DNA from: Rhizobium sp. CFBP 8762
GTDB taxonomy: Bacteria > Pseudomonadota > Alphaproteobacteria > Rhizobiales > Rhizobiaceae
Assembly (NCBI RefSeq): GCF_014841565.1
Contig: NZ_JACYUD010000002.1
Span: 538,628 to 602,627, forward strand
Direction of reading: 5' to 3'
DNA length: 64,000 nt
The translations under genes and the position numbers were made by a program. The notes under the pieces were generated by a model. The model saw only the letters and a list, made by a program, of their open reading frames with translations. It searched no databases and was not told the origin of the DNA. Of this stretch, positions 15,664-24,290 are shown piece by piece (position 1 is the first letter of the stretch; the number at the start of each line of letters is the position of its first letter).

Positions 15664-16689
15664 TTACCCCACCACCAGCGCATCGCGCATCCGCGCCGCC
15701 AGTGCGGTAGCCTGACGCGCGTCGTGCAGGCCGAGGGGGGAGGGTTGTCCGGTCTGGATGGCGGATACGAAGGCGCGGGCCTCGGCCAGAAAAGCGTCGT
15801 TGAAGCGGTCGAAGAAATCAGTCTGTCCATGAACATGGCGTGCGCCATCGCTGTCCAGCACCAGCGGCAGTTTGCTGAGACCCCGCCCGATTTCCAGCGT
15901 TCCTTTCGTGCCAATAATCGTCATCGTGGCTTCGTAACCGCGATGCGATGTGCGTGATACGTGGAAAGTGGCCACTTTTCCGCCGTCGAAATTTACCGTC
16001 GCAAACGCCGTATCCACATCGTTGCAGGCAGCGAGGTCCGGATACATCACACGGCTACCGGCAGAGGACACATGCGTGGCGGACGCGCCATCCAGCATCC
16101 AGCGGACCAGATCGACATCGTGGATGCAGCAATCAAGGAAAATGCCGCCGGATGTTGGGGCAAATCGCACGAAAAAGCCATTGGGATCCACCGGATCTTC
16201 CGAGCGGCAGGCGATGGCGAAGACGTCCCCCAACGCGCCCGCGTCGATGCGCCGCTTGGCTTCGGCGTAAGCCGGATCGAAACGCCGCATAAACCCGACC
16301 ATGGCAACCTGATCGGGGAAGCGGTCGGCGACCGCGATCACGCGGTCGCAATCGCCGATCTCCAGCGCCAGCGGCTTTTCGCAGAACACGTGTTTGCCAG
16401 CTTCCAGTACGGTAATAATCTGGTCCGCATGGAGTGAGGTTGGCGTGACCAGCCAGACAGCATCAAGCCCCTCATGGGCCAAAAGGCCGGGAAGGTCCTC
16501 GTAAACGGCGATACCGGGAAACGCTCTTTGGGCCGTTGCTCGCTCCTGCTCCACGGGGCTTGCAGCGGCCACAAGGCGCGCGCCCGCAACCCGATCGCTG
16601 AGATTCTCGGCGTGGCGGCTTCCGAGGCGGCCAAGGCCGACAATGCCGATGCGGACGGGAGGTGCGGAACTGGCTAAAGCTTCAGTCAT
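15664..16689 (-). CDS. Gfo/Idh/MocA family oxidoreductase (inositol dehydrogenase-like)
   Basis: 341 residues. The NAD(P)-binding Rossmann domain (RIGIVGLGRLGSRHAENL) is followed by the family motif CEKPLALE with the catalytic-site Lys, GFMRRFDPAYAEAKRR and the active-site GGIFLDCCIHDVDLVRWML (Asp/His pair of inositol dehydrogenases). It probably oxidises or epimerises a cyclic polyol (myo-, scyllo- or chiro-inositol) with NAD. It lies downstream of the TIM-barrel isomerase and the inositol-type dehydrogenase/importer genes on the same strand, separated from them by a family B repeat, so it may be on the same transcript or start its own. AGGA lies upstream of the ATG. Exact substrate not determinable. 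Confidence 0.88.
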   Translation of the reverse strand: MTEALASSAPPVRIGIVGLGRLGSRHAENLSDRVAGARLVAAASPVEQERATAQRAFPGIAVYEDLPGLLAHEGLDAVWLVTPTSLHADQIITVLEAGKHVFCEKPLALEIGDCDRVIAVADRFPDQVAMVGFMRRFDPAYAEAKRRIDAGALGDVFAIACRSEDPVDPNGFFVRFAPTSGGIFLDCCIHDVDLVRWMLDGASATHVSSAGSRVMYPDLAACNDVDTAFATVNFDGGKVATFHVSRTSHRGYEATMTIIGTKGTLEIGRGLSKLPLVLDSDGARHVHGQTDFFDRFNDAFLAEARAFVSAIQTGQPSPLGLHDARQATALAARMRDALVVG

Positions 16690-16705
16690 GGGACATCCTG
16701 AACGT

Positions 16706-16810
16706 TAGAGCATTTCCGGTGAAAACGGAGAGGTTTTCACGTCCGGACAATGCGACAAAGCAAGGGAGCTAGAGCATTTCCGGTGAACACATTTTTATCG
16801 GAATTGCTCT
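16706..16810. repeat. Dispersed repeat, family B, full copy
   Basis: Two TAGAGCATTTCCGGTGAA units (from 16706 and from 16770) separated by GTCCGGACAATGCG. The second unit closes a hairpin, AGAGCATTTCCG with CGGAATTGCTCT (one mismatch). It aligns over its whole length with the reverse complement of 12980-13085, and its first half with the reverse complement of 59741-59802. It lies between two codirectional minus-strand genes. Confidence 0.85.
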
Positions 16811-16834
16811 GGCTAAAAGAAGGGCGGCAAAGCG

Positions 16835-17620
16835 CTATTGCAGGGTGAAAGCACTGTGGAACGCTTCCAAAGCCTGCTCAACATTGCCCTTGGCAAAGGC
16901 TTCCATGCCCACCGGGCCGCGATAGCCCATATCGTACAGCGCTCTGGCGATAACCGGGTAGTTGATTTCACCCGTCCCGGGTTCAAACCGTCCGGGCACA
17001 TCGGCAACTTGCACTTCACCAATCCAGGGCAGGCAGGATTTGCAGGTTTCGATCAGGTTCCCCTCGCCGATCTGCACATGGTAGAGATCGAGATTGAGCC
17101 GCAATCTCGGATGATTGACCGCCGATACCAGCGCCAGCGTGTCCTGCACCCTGCCAAAGGGCGTCCCGGGATGATCCACGGGCAAATTGAGGTTTTCGAG
17201 CGTAAAGACAACGCCCTCCTCTTCCGCCATATCGGCAATCCGGCACAATGTATCGCGCGCCTTCAGCCACATCTGGCCGGTGACGACCTCACTGGGCTGC
17301 ACCGGCAGACCACCCTCTCCCAGCCCCGTTCCGTGCAGATTAAGCCGGGCAACGCCCAGCCGTTTGCCCACCTGTGCCGTCTCGCGTGCGGACCGCAACA
17401 GTTCCTCGGCACCATCGTCATCGGCCAGACGGCCGGTGAGGTAACCATTCATAATGGAGAATGTTGCGCCGGATTGCTCAAGGGCGGTCAGGTCGTGCTC
17501 CGGCCAGTTCCAAAGCCCCACCTGAAAATTCATCTCCGCAAGGCGCGAGCAACGCCATGCGATCGGCTTGTCGCGCCAGATCATCTCGGCGCAAACGGCG
17601 AGTGCGAAAGGTTCAGTCAT
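16835..17620 (-). CDS. TIM-barrel sugar isomerase/epimerase (hydroxypyruvate isomerase / IolI-like)
   Basis: A 261-residue xylose-isomerase-like (AP_endonuc_2) TIM barrel. Metal and active-site features: LNLHGTGLGEGG, VVFTLENLN (Glu), LNLDLYHVQIGEGN (Asp-x-x-His), VQVADVPGRFEPGTGEINY (typical of hydroxypyruvate isomerase Hyi) and VGMEAFAKGN (Glu). Members isomerise hydroxypyruvate or keto-inositols. The setting, between two inositol-dehydrogenase-type genes, makes 2-keto-inositol isomerisation as likely as hydroxypyruvate isomerisation. The start at 17620 is the in-frame ATG before the first barrel strand (MTEPFALAVCAEM); an open frame further upstream lacks family similarity. Confidence 0.83.
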   Translation of the reverse strand: MTEPFALAVCAEMIWRDKPIAWRCSRLAEMNFQVGLWNWPEHDLTALEQSGATFSIMNGYLTGRLADDDGAEELLRSARETAQVGKRLGVARLNLHGTGLGEGGLPVQPSEVVTGQMWLKARDTLCRIADMAEEEGVVFTLENLNLPVDHPGTPFGRVQDTLALVSAVNHPRLRLNLDLYHVQIGEGNLIETCKSCLPWIGEVQVADVPGRFEPGTGEINYPVIARALYDMGYRGPVGMEAFAKGNVEQALEAFHSAFTLQ

Positions 17621-17697
17621 GCGTTCGGTTCCTGCAATAGATGTCGGCGGCGGTTTCGGGCGAGCGCGTCTGCGCGCACCCGCCACAGAGCCTGTCA

Positions 17698-18684
17698 TTA
17701 GAGATGGACGGTTGACCCTGATTTTGCCGATTGCGTGGCCGCTTCGGCCAGTTCCAGCGCAAGAACACCGTCGGCAAGGGTAACGGGTATCTTGCCTTCG
17801 TCCTGCACAGCGCTGACGAATGCGTTCCATTCGGCAGCATAGGCGCGCATGTATCGCTCAAGGAAAAAGTACTCGGGCTTGGCGCTGGTAACACCCGCAG
17901 TCGTTGCCTTGGAAACGGTGTTTTCCAGAACATTGGCAGCCGACAGCAAGCCTTCTGATCCCAACAGTTCCACGCGCTGGTCGTATCCATAGACCGCGCG
18001 GCGGCTGTTCTTGATCACCGCAATGCACCCATCATCATAGGTCAAGGTCACAACAGCGGTATCAACATCGCCGGCGGCACCGATTTCAGGATCAACGATA
18101 GACGTTCCAACGGCATGAACGGACTTCGGGCTACGCCCCATGATGAAGTTGGCCATGTCAAAATCGTGGATCATCATGTCCCGGAACAACCCGCCCGAGA
18201 CTTTGACATAGCTGACCGGTGGCGGGGATGGATCGAACGAGGTGATGGACAACAGTTCCGGCCTGCCGATCTCGCCCGCATCGGCAGCGGCCTTGACCTG
18301 TGCGAAATTTGGATCGAAGCGCCGGTTAAACCCGATCATGATGGGCTTGCTGGCATCCTTGACCGTATTCAGGCACGCCTTGGCGCGGGCCAGAGACAGG
18401 TCAACCGGCTTTTCGCACAGAACAGCCTTGCCGGCAGCGCTTGCCCGCTCGATCAGGTCCGAGTGTGTATCGGTTGACGATGCAATCAGTACGGCATCAA
18501 TCGTGTTGTCCTGGAGAATGTCTTCAACGGTGCGCGCTTGTGCGCCATACGTTTGCGCAAGGGCCTGTGCCGCTGAGGCATTCACGTCCGATACCGCTGC
18601 CAATTGGCTCGCCGCATGTCCGGCGATGTTTACAGCGTGGACATGGCCAATACGGCCTGCCCCAATCAAAGCCACTTTCAGCAT
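17698..18684 (-). CDS. iolG: Inositol 2-dehydrogenase (Gfo/Idh/MocA family)
   Basis: 328 residues, matching rhizobial IdhA/IolG in length and motifs: VALIGAGRIGHVHAVNI (NAD binding), STDTHSDLIERA, CEKPVDLSLARA (Lys), GFNRRFDPNFAQVK, GGLFRDMMIHDFDMANFIMG (Asp and His active-site residues) and NSRRAVYGYDQRVE. It oxidises myo-inositol to 2-keto-myo-inositol (scyllo-inosose) with NAD, the entry step for IolE (23378-24289). It directly follows the importer operon, whose binding-protein gene ends 114 nt upstream. The ATG at 18684 (GAGGTTTT upstream) starts exactly at the Rossmann strand. Confidence is high for family, moderate for being the main myo-inositol enzyme, since two paralogues lie nearby. 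Confidence 0.88.
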   Translation of the reverse strand: MLKVALIGAGRIGHVHAVNIAGHAASQLAAVSDVNASAAQALAQTYGAQARTVEDILQDNTIDAVLIASSTDTHSDLIERASAAGKAVLCEKPVDLSLARAKACLNTVKDASKPIMIGFNRRFDPNFAQVKAAADAGEIGRPELLSITSFDPSPPPVSYVKVSGGLFRDMMIHDFDMANFIMGRSPKSVHAVGTSIVDPEIGAAGDVDTAVVTLTYDDGCIAVIKNSRRAVYGYDQRVELLGSEGLLSAANVLENTVSKATTAGVTSAKPEYFFLERYMRAYAAEWNAFVSAVQDEGKIPVTLADGVLALELAEAATQSAKSGSTVHL

Positions 18685-18752
18685 AAAACCTCCATTATCG
18701 GCAGCGCCCCCGCTGCCATGTACACATAGAATTCTGATAGAACGCACTGGGA

Positions 18753-18786
18753 TATTGGAGCACAGACCCTTCGGCGTGCTCCAATA
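18753..18786. other. Stem-loop downstream of the inositol binding-protein gene
   Basis: Perfect 11-bp arms (18753-18763, ending GGAGCAC; 18776-18786, beginning GTGCTCC) with a 12-nt loop, 11 nt after the binding-protein stop and before iolG on the same strand. No U-tract. Probably an mRNA-stabilising or partial termination hairpin. Confidence 0.65.
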
Positions 18787-18797
18787 GTGTTGCTCGC

Positions 18798-19739
18798 TTA
18801 TTTTACCTTGCTACGGAAATCGACCAGTTCCTGTGCATTGTCTTTGGTGATGAGCTTTGCACCGGAATCGATCCGTTTCTCGATCTCCTTGCCATTGATG
18901 ACCTCAAGTGCTTTCTCGACAGCAATCTGGCCCATTTCGTAATTGCCCTGTGCAATCGTGCCGTACATATCGCCCGCCAGAATGGCTTTCAGGTTATCGC
19001 TGTTGCCATCGACACCAAGGACGGGAATCGACTTGTTGGACTGTTGAAGTGCGCGCAATGCACCCAGCGCCATTTCATCGCTGGACGCAAATACGCCAGC
19101 CACATCCGGTGTTGATTGCAGAATATTCTGCATGACGGTGTAGGCCTTCTCGCGGTCGGAATAGCCGGGCTGCTTGCTGGCGATTTCCAGCCCTGCGTCA
19201 ACCAGCACCTGTTCTGCACCCTTGATGCGGTCGTTGGTGGCGGGGTTGCCAGGTGTGCCATCGATCAGCACAACCTTGTCACCCTTTTTCAGGATCTTGG
19301 CGAGGGTTTCCCCACCCACCTTTCCGGCTGCGATATTGTCCGTACCGATGAAGGTCGAGTAATCGGTAAATTTCTCAGGCAGGCCGGTATCCACCAGCAA
19401 GACCGGGATACCGGCCTTGCGGGCTTTCGTAACGACGTTCACTGCGGTTGTCGGCTGCGACGGCGAGAAAATCAGCGCCGCTGGCTTCTGGGCGATAACA
19501 TCCTCAACCATGTTGATCTGCTGCTCAACCGCGTCTTCGGTTGGTGGTCCGAGTACGATCAGTTCCACATTGTTAGCATCTGCGGCGGCCTGCGCACCCG
19601 CAGCCACAACTTTCCAGTACTGGCTGCTGAGCGTTTTCAGCACCACGGCAATCTTGACCTGTTCGGCCGCGCTCGCCGCTGTTATTCCGAAGGCTGCGAC
19701 ACCTGCAATCAGTGACGCGATAAACAATCTTCTTTTCAT
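18798..19739 (-). CDS. CUT2 ABC transporter substrate-binding protein (inositol-type)
   Basis: 313 residues, Peripla_BP_4 family. The signal peptide MKRRLFIASLIAGVAAFG ends near TAASAAEQ. The mature part shows KIAVVLKTLSSQYWKVVAAG, ALIFSPSQPTTAVNVV, LLVDTGLP, the ribose/inositol-type FIGTDNIAAGKVGGETLAKIL, and VFASSDEMALGALRAL. It delivers a ligand, most likely inositol given the neighbouring iolG and iol genes, to the permease and ATPase encoded upstream in the same operon (gene order ATPase, permease, binding protein). A sugar ligand cannot be excluded. GAGAGAGACG lies upstream of the ATG. Confidence 0.88.
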   Translation of the reverse strand: MKRRLFIASLIAGVAAFGITAASAAEQVKIAVVLKTLSSQYWKVVAAGAQAAADANNVELIVLGPPTEDAVEQQINMVEDVIAQKPAALIFSPSQPTTAVNVVTKARKAGIPVLLVDTGLPEKFTDYSTFIGTDNIAAGKVGGETLAKILKKGDKVVLIDGTPGNPATNDRIKGAEQVLVDAGLEIASKQPGYSDREKAYTVMQNILQSTPDVAGVFASSDEMALGALRALQQSNKSIPVLGVDGNSDNLKAILAGDMYGTIAQGNYEMGQIAVEKALEVINGKEIEKRIDSGAKLITKDNAQELVDFRSKVK

Positions 19740-19786
19740 CGTCTCTCTCCCGGTTGATATCTTTTCTGGACTTGCCCGACGCCTCC

Positions 19787-20842
19787 TCAGCGACCGGATT
19801 TCAGAACGTTCTGGCGCAACACATCGATGGCAACCGCAATGACGATGACGGCACCGATGGCAAAGGTCTGGTAAGCACTATCGACGTTGAGAAGATTGAG
19901 GCCGTTGCGAAGCACCGCAATCAACAGCACGCCGATAATCGTATTGCCGATGGAGCCGACGCCGCCGAAGAAGCTGGCACCACCGATGATAACCGCCGCA
20001 ATGGCATCGGTCTCATAATCAAGACCCGCCAGCGGGTAGACCGCATTGACACGGCCCGCCAGCACAAGGCCTGCCAGCGCTGCGGTCAAGCCGCTGATCG
20101 TGTAGACGAGGTTCAGTATGCGATCCACCTTGATACCCGACAGACGCGCCGCTTCCTTATTGCCACCCACCGCATAGATATGACGCCCGGTGGAGGTGCG
20201 CGTCAGAAACAACCACATGCCGATATACAGAACCCCGACCAGCAGAAAGCTGACCGGCATACCGCCGACCGACGCACTGCCGAGATACTGAACCTGATCG
20301 GGGAACATGCTGATCGGGGCGGCGGCTGTGACCACCAGCGCAATGCCACGCGCCATTTTCTGCATACCGAGCGTGGAAATAAACGGATGCGGCAATCGCA
20401 GTTTCGTGAGCAACAGGCCGTTGATCAGGCCAAGACCGGCCCCTGTACCAAGGCAAATCGCGATGGACGTATAGGGCCCAAAGCCCCAGCGATCGGACGC
20501 GATGCCCATCATCATGGCGGACAGCGCCAGAACCGAGCCGACCGACAGGTCGATACCCGCCGTTAGAATGGCCAGGAACATGCCAATGGAAATGATGGCG
20601 CTGACGGCGGCTTGCGCTGCAACATTTGTGAGATTGTCAAGCGTCAGAAACCGCGGTGACAGGAAGCTCATGATAACGCAAAGGATGACCAGACTGAGCA
20701 GCACGCCGAGCTGATAGAGCTTATCGCCCACCAGCTGCTTGCGTCCGGGTATTGCCAGCCCCTTTGGCTCTGGCCCTGTTGACTCAATCGCTGCCGTTGT
20801 GACGCCCGCATTCTCCGGCGGCTGTTGTGTTGTATTGGCCAT
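19787..20842 (-). CDS. CUT2 ABC transporter permease (inositol-type)
   Basis: A 351-residue BPD_transp_2 inner membrane protein. A hydrophilic N-terminal segment of about 45 residues precedes the first membrane helix (LGVLLSLVILCVIMSF). Family motifs: LTAGIDLSVGSVLALSAMMMG, GLGLINGLLLTKLRLPHPFISTLG, ARLSGIKVDRILNLVYTISG and IIGGASFFGGVGSIGNTIIG. It forms the channel of the importer with the ATPase at 20860-22380 and the binding protein at 18798-19739. The ATG at 20842 lies 17 nt after the ATPase stop with GGGAGAGAGGGC upstream, so the longer open frame toward 21145 is not used. Confidence 0.92.
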   Translation of the reverse strand: MANTTQQPPENAGVTTAAIESTGPEPKGLAIPGRKQLVGDKLYQLGVLLSLVILCVIMSFLSPRFLTLDNLTNVAAQAAVSAIISIGMFLAILTAGIDLSVGSVLALSAMMMGIASDRWGFGPYTSIAICLGTGAGLGLINGLLLTKLRLPHPFISTLGMQKMARGIALVVTAAAPISMFPDQVQYLGSASVGGMPVSFLLVGVLYIGMWLFLTRTSTGRHIYAVGGNKEAARLSGIKVDRILNLVYTISGLTAALAGLVLAGRVNAVYPLAGLDYETDAIAAVIIGGASFFGGVGSIGNTIIGVLLIAVLRNGLNLLNVDSAYQTFAIGAVIVIAVAIDVLRQNVLKSGR

Positions 20843-20859
20843 AGCCCTCTCTCCCAAAA

Positions 20860-22380
20860 TCAACCGGCTTTTGCAGGCCGGATTTCCATCCCCGATGCCG
20901 CATACATGATCTTCTCCTGCGTCGCCTCCTCGCGGCTCAGCTCGCCGGTAATGCGGCCCTCGTGCATAACCAGAATGCGGTCTGCCATGCCCATCACCTC
21001 CTCCATTTCCGAGCACACGATGATGACGCCCGCGCCCTTGGCCACCAGCTCGTTGATCAACCGGTATACCTCCACCTTCGCGCCCACATCGATGCCGCGC
21101 GTCGGCTCGTCGAAAATGAAAATCTTCGCCTTCGACATCAGCCATTTGGCGATGACGACCTTCTGCTGATTGCCGCCGGATAGCTTGCCCACCGGCGTGG
21201 CAAGGCCCGCCGCCTTCAGCCGCAGGCCGTTGACGACCTTCATCGCCTCATCGCGCGCACGACCGAGCGACAACACGCCGAATTTCGAGAAATCGCCCAG
21301 CTTCACCAGAGTGGCATTGAACTCCACGCTCTGGATCAACACGAGGCCTTGTTCCTTGCGGCTTTCTGTCAGAAACGCGATGCCTGCCTTGATCGAATCC
21401 TCAGGCGACCTGATAGTGGTGTCCTTGCCAAACACCTTGATCTTGCCCGCATCGGATGGGTCTGCGCCGGTGACGAGCCGCATGGTTTCGGTCCGGCCTG
21501 CCCCCACCAACCCGGCAAAGCCCAAGACCTCACCGGCATGAAGCTGGAACGACACATTGTTGACAACACCTTTGCGCGTCAGCCCCTGCACGTCCAGTAT
21601 CACATCGCCGCGGTTGGCCACTTCTTTGGGATATTTGTTCTGAATATTGCGCCCGACCATCAACTGGATAATGTCGTCGATGGACGAGTCCTTCATGGCA
21701 AAGGTGGAGACGGATTTGCCATCCCGCATGATCGTCACACGGTCGCAATTGGCGCGCACCTCATCCAGCCGGTGCGAGATGAACAGAACGGAGACGCCGC
21801 GCGACTTGACCCGCGCTATGATGCGAAACAGGTCCTTGGCTTCCTTCTCCGATAGCGATGATGTCGGCTCGTCCATGATTATCAACTTGGCATCGGCCCA
21901 GACAGCGCGGCAGATTTCCACCATCTGCTGGTGGCCGACGCCAAGCGTGCCGAGGCGTGCCTCCGGGCGGATATGCAGATCCAGATCAGCCAGCAATTCG
22001 GCGGCCTTCGTATTCATCGTCTTTCGGTCGAGGATATCGAAGGCCTTGGAGCGAAAAATCTCGCGACCGAGAAAAATGTTTTCGGCAACGCTCAAATGCG
22101 GGATGAGGTTCAATTCCTGATAGATGCAGGCGATGCCGATATCCATGGCCTTGCGCGGGCTCAGCGCCGGGCAAACCTCGCCTTCAAACGCAATCGTGCC
22201 TTCGTCGGGACGGTACGCGCCGGTCAGCATTTTGATGAGCGTGGATTTGCCCGCACCGTTTTCTCCGCAGATGGCATGAACCTCGCCGCGCGCGATGTCG
22301 AGGTTGACATCATCCAGCGCCAGCACGCCCGGAAAGCGTTTGGTGAGGCCCTCAACCTTCATCAACAGGGTGTCGGTCAT
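20860..22380 (-). CDS. CUT2 ABC transporter tandem ATPase (inositol-type)
   Basis: 506 residues, RbsA/MglA size, two nucleotide-binding domains. NBD1: GENGAGKSTLIKMLTG, LGVGHQQMVEICRA, IIMDEPTSSLSEKEA, FISHRLDEV. NBD2: GLVGAGRTETMRLVTG (degenerate Walker A, normal here), LSGGNQQKVVIAKWL, FIFDEPTRGIDVGAKVEVY. It energises uptake through the permease downstream. It is the first gene of the importer operon; the promoter is expected in the 188-bp AT-rich gap to iolB (22381-22568), where no clear GGAA-N6-TTCC IolR site is visible. The ATG at 22380 follows GAGGACGCTGC. Confidence 0.92.
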   Translation of the reverse strand: MTDTLLMKVEGLTKRFPGVLALDDVNLDIARGEVHAICGENGAGKSTLIKMLTGAYRPDEGTIAFEGEVCPALSPRKAMDIGIACIYQELNLIPHLSVAENIFLGREIFRSKAFDILDRKTMNTKAAELLADLDLHIRPEARLGTLGVGHQQMVEICRAVWADAKLIIMDEPTSSLSEKEAKDLFRIIARVKSRGVSVLFISHRLDEVRANCDRVTIMRDGKSVSTFAMKDSSIDDIIQLMVGRNIQNKYPKEVANRGDVILDVQGLTRKGVVNNVSFQLHAGEVLGFAGLVGAGRTETMRLVTGADPSDAGKIKVFGKDTTIRSPEDSIKAGIAFLTESRKEQGLVLIQSVEFNATLVKLGDFSKFGVLSLGRARDEAMKVVNGLRLKAAGLATPVGKLSGGNQQKVVIAKWLMSKAKIFIFDEPTRGIDVGAKVEVYRLINELVAKGAGVIIVCSEMEEVMGMADRILVMHEGRITGELSREEATQEKIMYAASGMEIRPAKAG

Positions 22381-22568
22381 GCAGCGTCCTCCTCGCAACA
22401 ATCACAGGCAGCACGGACTCTCCCGATCCGGGCCAGTGTCTCGGCGGCACAAAAGAATGTATGTGCCAATTTTTGAAACAATAGAATATTTAAATCATAA
22501 CTAATAGGCGGCGTCAATTGAATTTGTTTATTTCCGGCGACACAGGCACCCAAAATGGAACGAAAATA

Positions 22569-23381
22569 TTATTCCTGCCGGTCGCGCTGGAATATCCAGT
22601 CGTGATCGGGGTGGTTCTGAAATCGCCATTTGCGCAGCGGTCCGGCCATGACGTTCAGATAATACATCTCATAGCCATAGGGTGCGCCGCAGGGGTGGTG
22701 TCCTTTTGGGACCAGCACCACGTCGCCATCCGACACCGCCATGGTTTCATCCAGCGAACCGTCGTCGGTAAATACGCGCTGAAAACCAAAGCCCTGCGCC
22801 GGATTCAGCCGATGGTAATAGGTTTCTTCCAGATAGGTCATGTCGGGGAAGTTGTCCTCGTCATGCCGGTGCGGCGGGTAGGAGGACCAGTTGCCCTGCG
22901 GGGTAAACACTTCCGTCACCAGCAGGCTGTCGGCCACATCCCGGTCTTCCATGGCAATGGCGTAGACCTCTCTGGTATTGGCGCCCTTGCCACGGGTGGC
23001 AAGCGTTATGCCCTGCGGGCCGATGATCTGCGCTTCCCGTCCCGGTTTTGCCGGTGCGGTGCAGACTGCCAGCACGCAATCGGTCGTCGCCGTGGCGGAC
23101 CAGGACGATCCCGCCGGGATATACACGCAGTGCGGCGGCTTCTTTTCAAACACGCTCATCCGGTCGCCCAGTTCGCCGAAATCGGTATCCTCGGAGCGGA
23201 TCGTTGCCTTGCCTTCAACCAGAACCAGAATGACTTCCGTATCGCCAGTCGGCTCAACGGCCGCCTCGCCTGCAGACAGCCGGTAGAGGCCGAACCCGAC
23301 ATACCCCCAGTTCGCGGTTTCGGGCGTTATGTCATGGACCTTGCCGGTTTTTGCGACGGGTTTGCGCAGAAGCGAGGTCAT
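22569..23381 (-). CDS. iolB: 5-deoxy-glucuronate isomerase
   Basis: 270 residues, full IolB length. A bicupin with [15 protein letters not shown] at the start of cupin 1, [14 protein letters not shown], and in cupin 2 the metal-ligand stretch [12 protein letters not shown] with E in [21 protein letters not shown] and the C-terminal [21 protein letters not shown]. It converts 5-deoxy-glucuronate to 5-dehydro-2-deoxy-gluconate in myo-inositol breakdown. It overlaps the iolE stop by 4 nt (ATGA), so it is the last gene of iolCDEB, as in other rhizobia. Confidence 0.97.
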   Translation of the reverse strand: MTSLLRKPVAKTGKVHDITPETANWGYVGFGLYRLSAGEAAVEPTGDTEVILVLVEGKATIRSEDTDFGELGDRMSVFEKKPPHCVYIPAGSSWSATATTDCVLAVCTAPAKPGREAQIIGPQGITLATRGKGANTREVYAIAMEDRDVADSLLVTEVFTPQGNWSSYPPHRHDEDNFPDMTYLEETYYHRLNPAQGFGFQRVFTDDGSLDETMAVSDGDVVLVPKGHHPCGAPYGYEMYYLNVMAGPLRKWRFQNHPDHDWIFQRDRQE

Positions 23382-24289
23382 GCCGACACCCCTTCTGCCA
23401 CCAGCCCGCCTTCAGCCGCAAAGGCTTTCAGCGATTTCAGGCCAAGGCTCTGGTACTGGAGGGGATTGCGAACAGACGGGTCCTGCTCCGCTTCGATCAC
23501 AAGCCAGCCGGAATAGTTGTGGTCGGCGGCAACTTTCAACACGGACACGAAGTCCACACCGCCTTCGCTATCGCCCGGCACCGTGAAGACACCCCGGCGT
23601 ACCCCTTCCAGAAACGACAGTTTTTCATCGCGCACCTGTTGGGCGATCACGGGCCGCACGTTCTTGGCGTGGATATGGCCCACGCGGTGCATGTACTTCT
23701 TCGCCACCCGCTCCGGGTCACCACCACCAAACAGGCAATGACCCGTGTCCAGCAGCAGGTGGGTTTTTGGCCCCGTATGCTGCATCAGCAAGTCAATTTC
23801 CTCTTCACTTTCGACCACGGTGCCCATGTGGTGATGATAGACGAGCGTGATACCCTGACCTGCCGCAAAGTCTGCCAGCGCTTCCACGCCTGCGCCAAAC
23901 TCCGCCCACTGGGTATTCGCCAGACGGGGGCGGTCTGCCAGTGCCTGATCATCCGCGCCGTGAATGGCATTGGAGGTTTCGCAGACGATGATGACCGTAG
24001 AGCCCATGGCTTTCAACAGGTCCAGAGCCGGTTGCATGGCCTGTTTTTCTGCCTCAACGCTGTTGGTCAACAGGTTCAGCGAATGCCAGCCGGACACGAA
24101 CCGGAGGTTTCGTGGCTCAAGAACGGCTTTCAAGGATTCCGGTGTTACCGGAAATTTATGGCCCTTTTCAATTCCGTCGAAACCGATCTCGGCTGTTTCA
24201 TTCAGGCAGCGCTCCAGGCTGATATCGGAACCCAGCGAACGGTCATCATCATTGGACCAGGCAATCGGATTGGTGCCGAAAAGGATCAT
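23378..24289 (-). CDS. iolE: Myo-inosose-2 dehydratase
   Basis: 303 residues, a TIM barrel of the AP_endonuc_2 family with IolE signatures: [16 protein letters not shown] at the start, [59 protein letters not shown] (Asp-x-x-His metal site), HIHAKNVRP and [11 protein letters not shown] (Glu). It dehydrates 2-keto-myo-inositol to 3D-(3,5/4)-trihydroxycyclohexane-1,2-dione. The ATG at 24289 lies 1 nt after the iolD stop, with AGGAGAG within the iolD 3' end as ribosome site; the longer open frame upstream shadows iolD. Confidence 0.96.
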   Translation of the reverse strand: MILFGTNPIAWSNDDDRSLGSDISLERCLNETAEIGFDGIEKGHKFPVTPESLKAVLEPRNLRFVSGWHSLNLLTNSVEAEKQAMQPALDLLKAMGSTVIIVCETSNAIHGADDQALADRPRLANTQWAEFGAGVEALADFAAGQGITLVYHHHMGTVVESEEEIDLLMQHTGPKTHLLLDTGHCLFGGGDPERVAKKYMHRVGHIHAKNVRPVIAQQVRDEKLSFLEGVRRGVFTVPGDSEGGVDFVSVLKVAADHNYSGWLVIEAEQDPSVRNPLQYQSLGLKSLKAFAAEGGLVAEGVSA

Positions 24290-24290
24290 G

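Noticed and set aside
12980-16810. Insertion sequence or CRISPR explanation for the repeated TAGAGCAT units
   Set aside because: Units are few, irregularly spaced, self-complementary, with no transposase, spacers or cas genes nearby.
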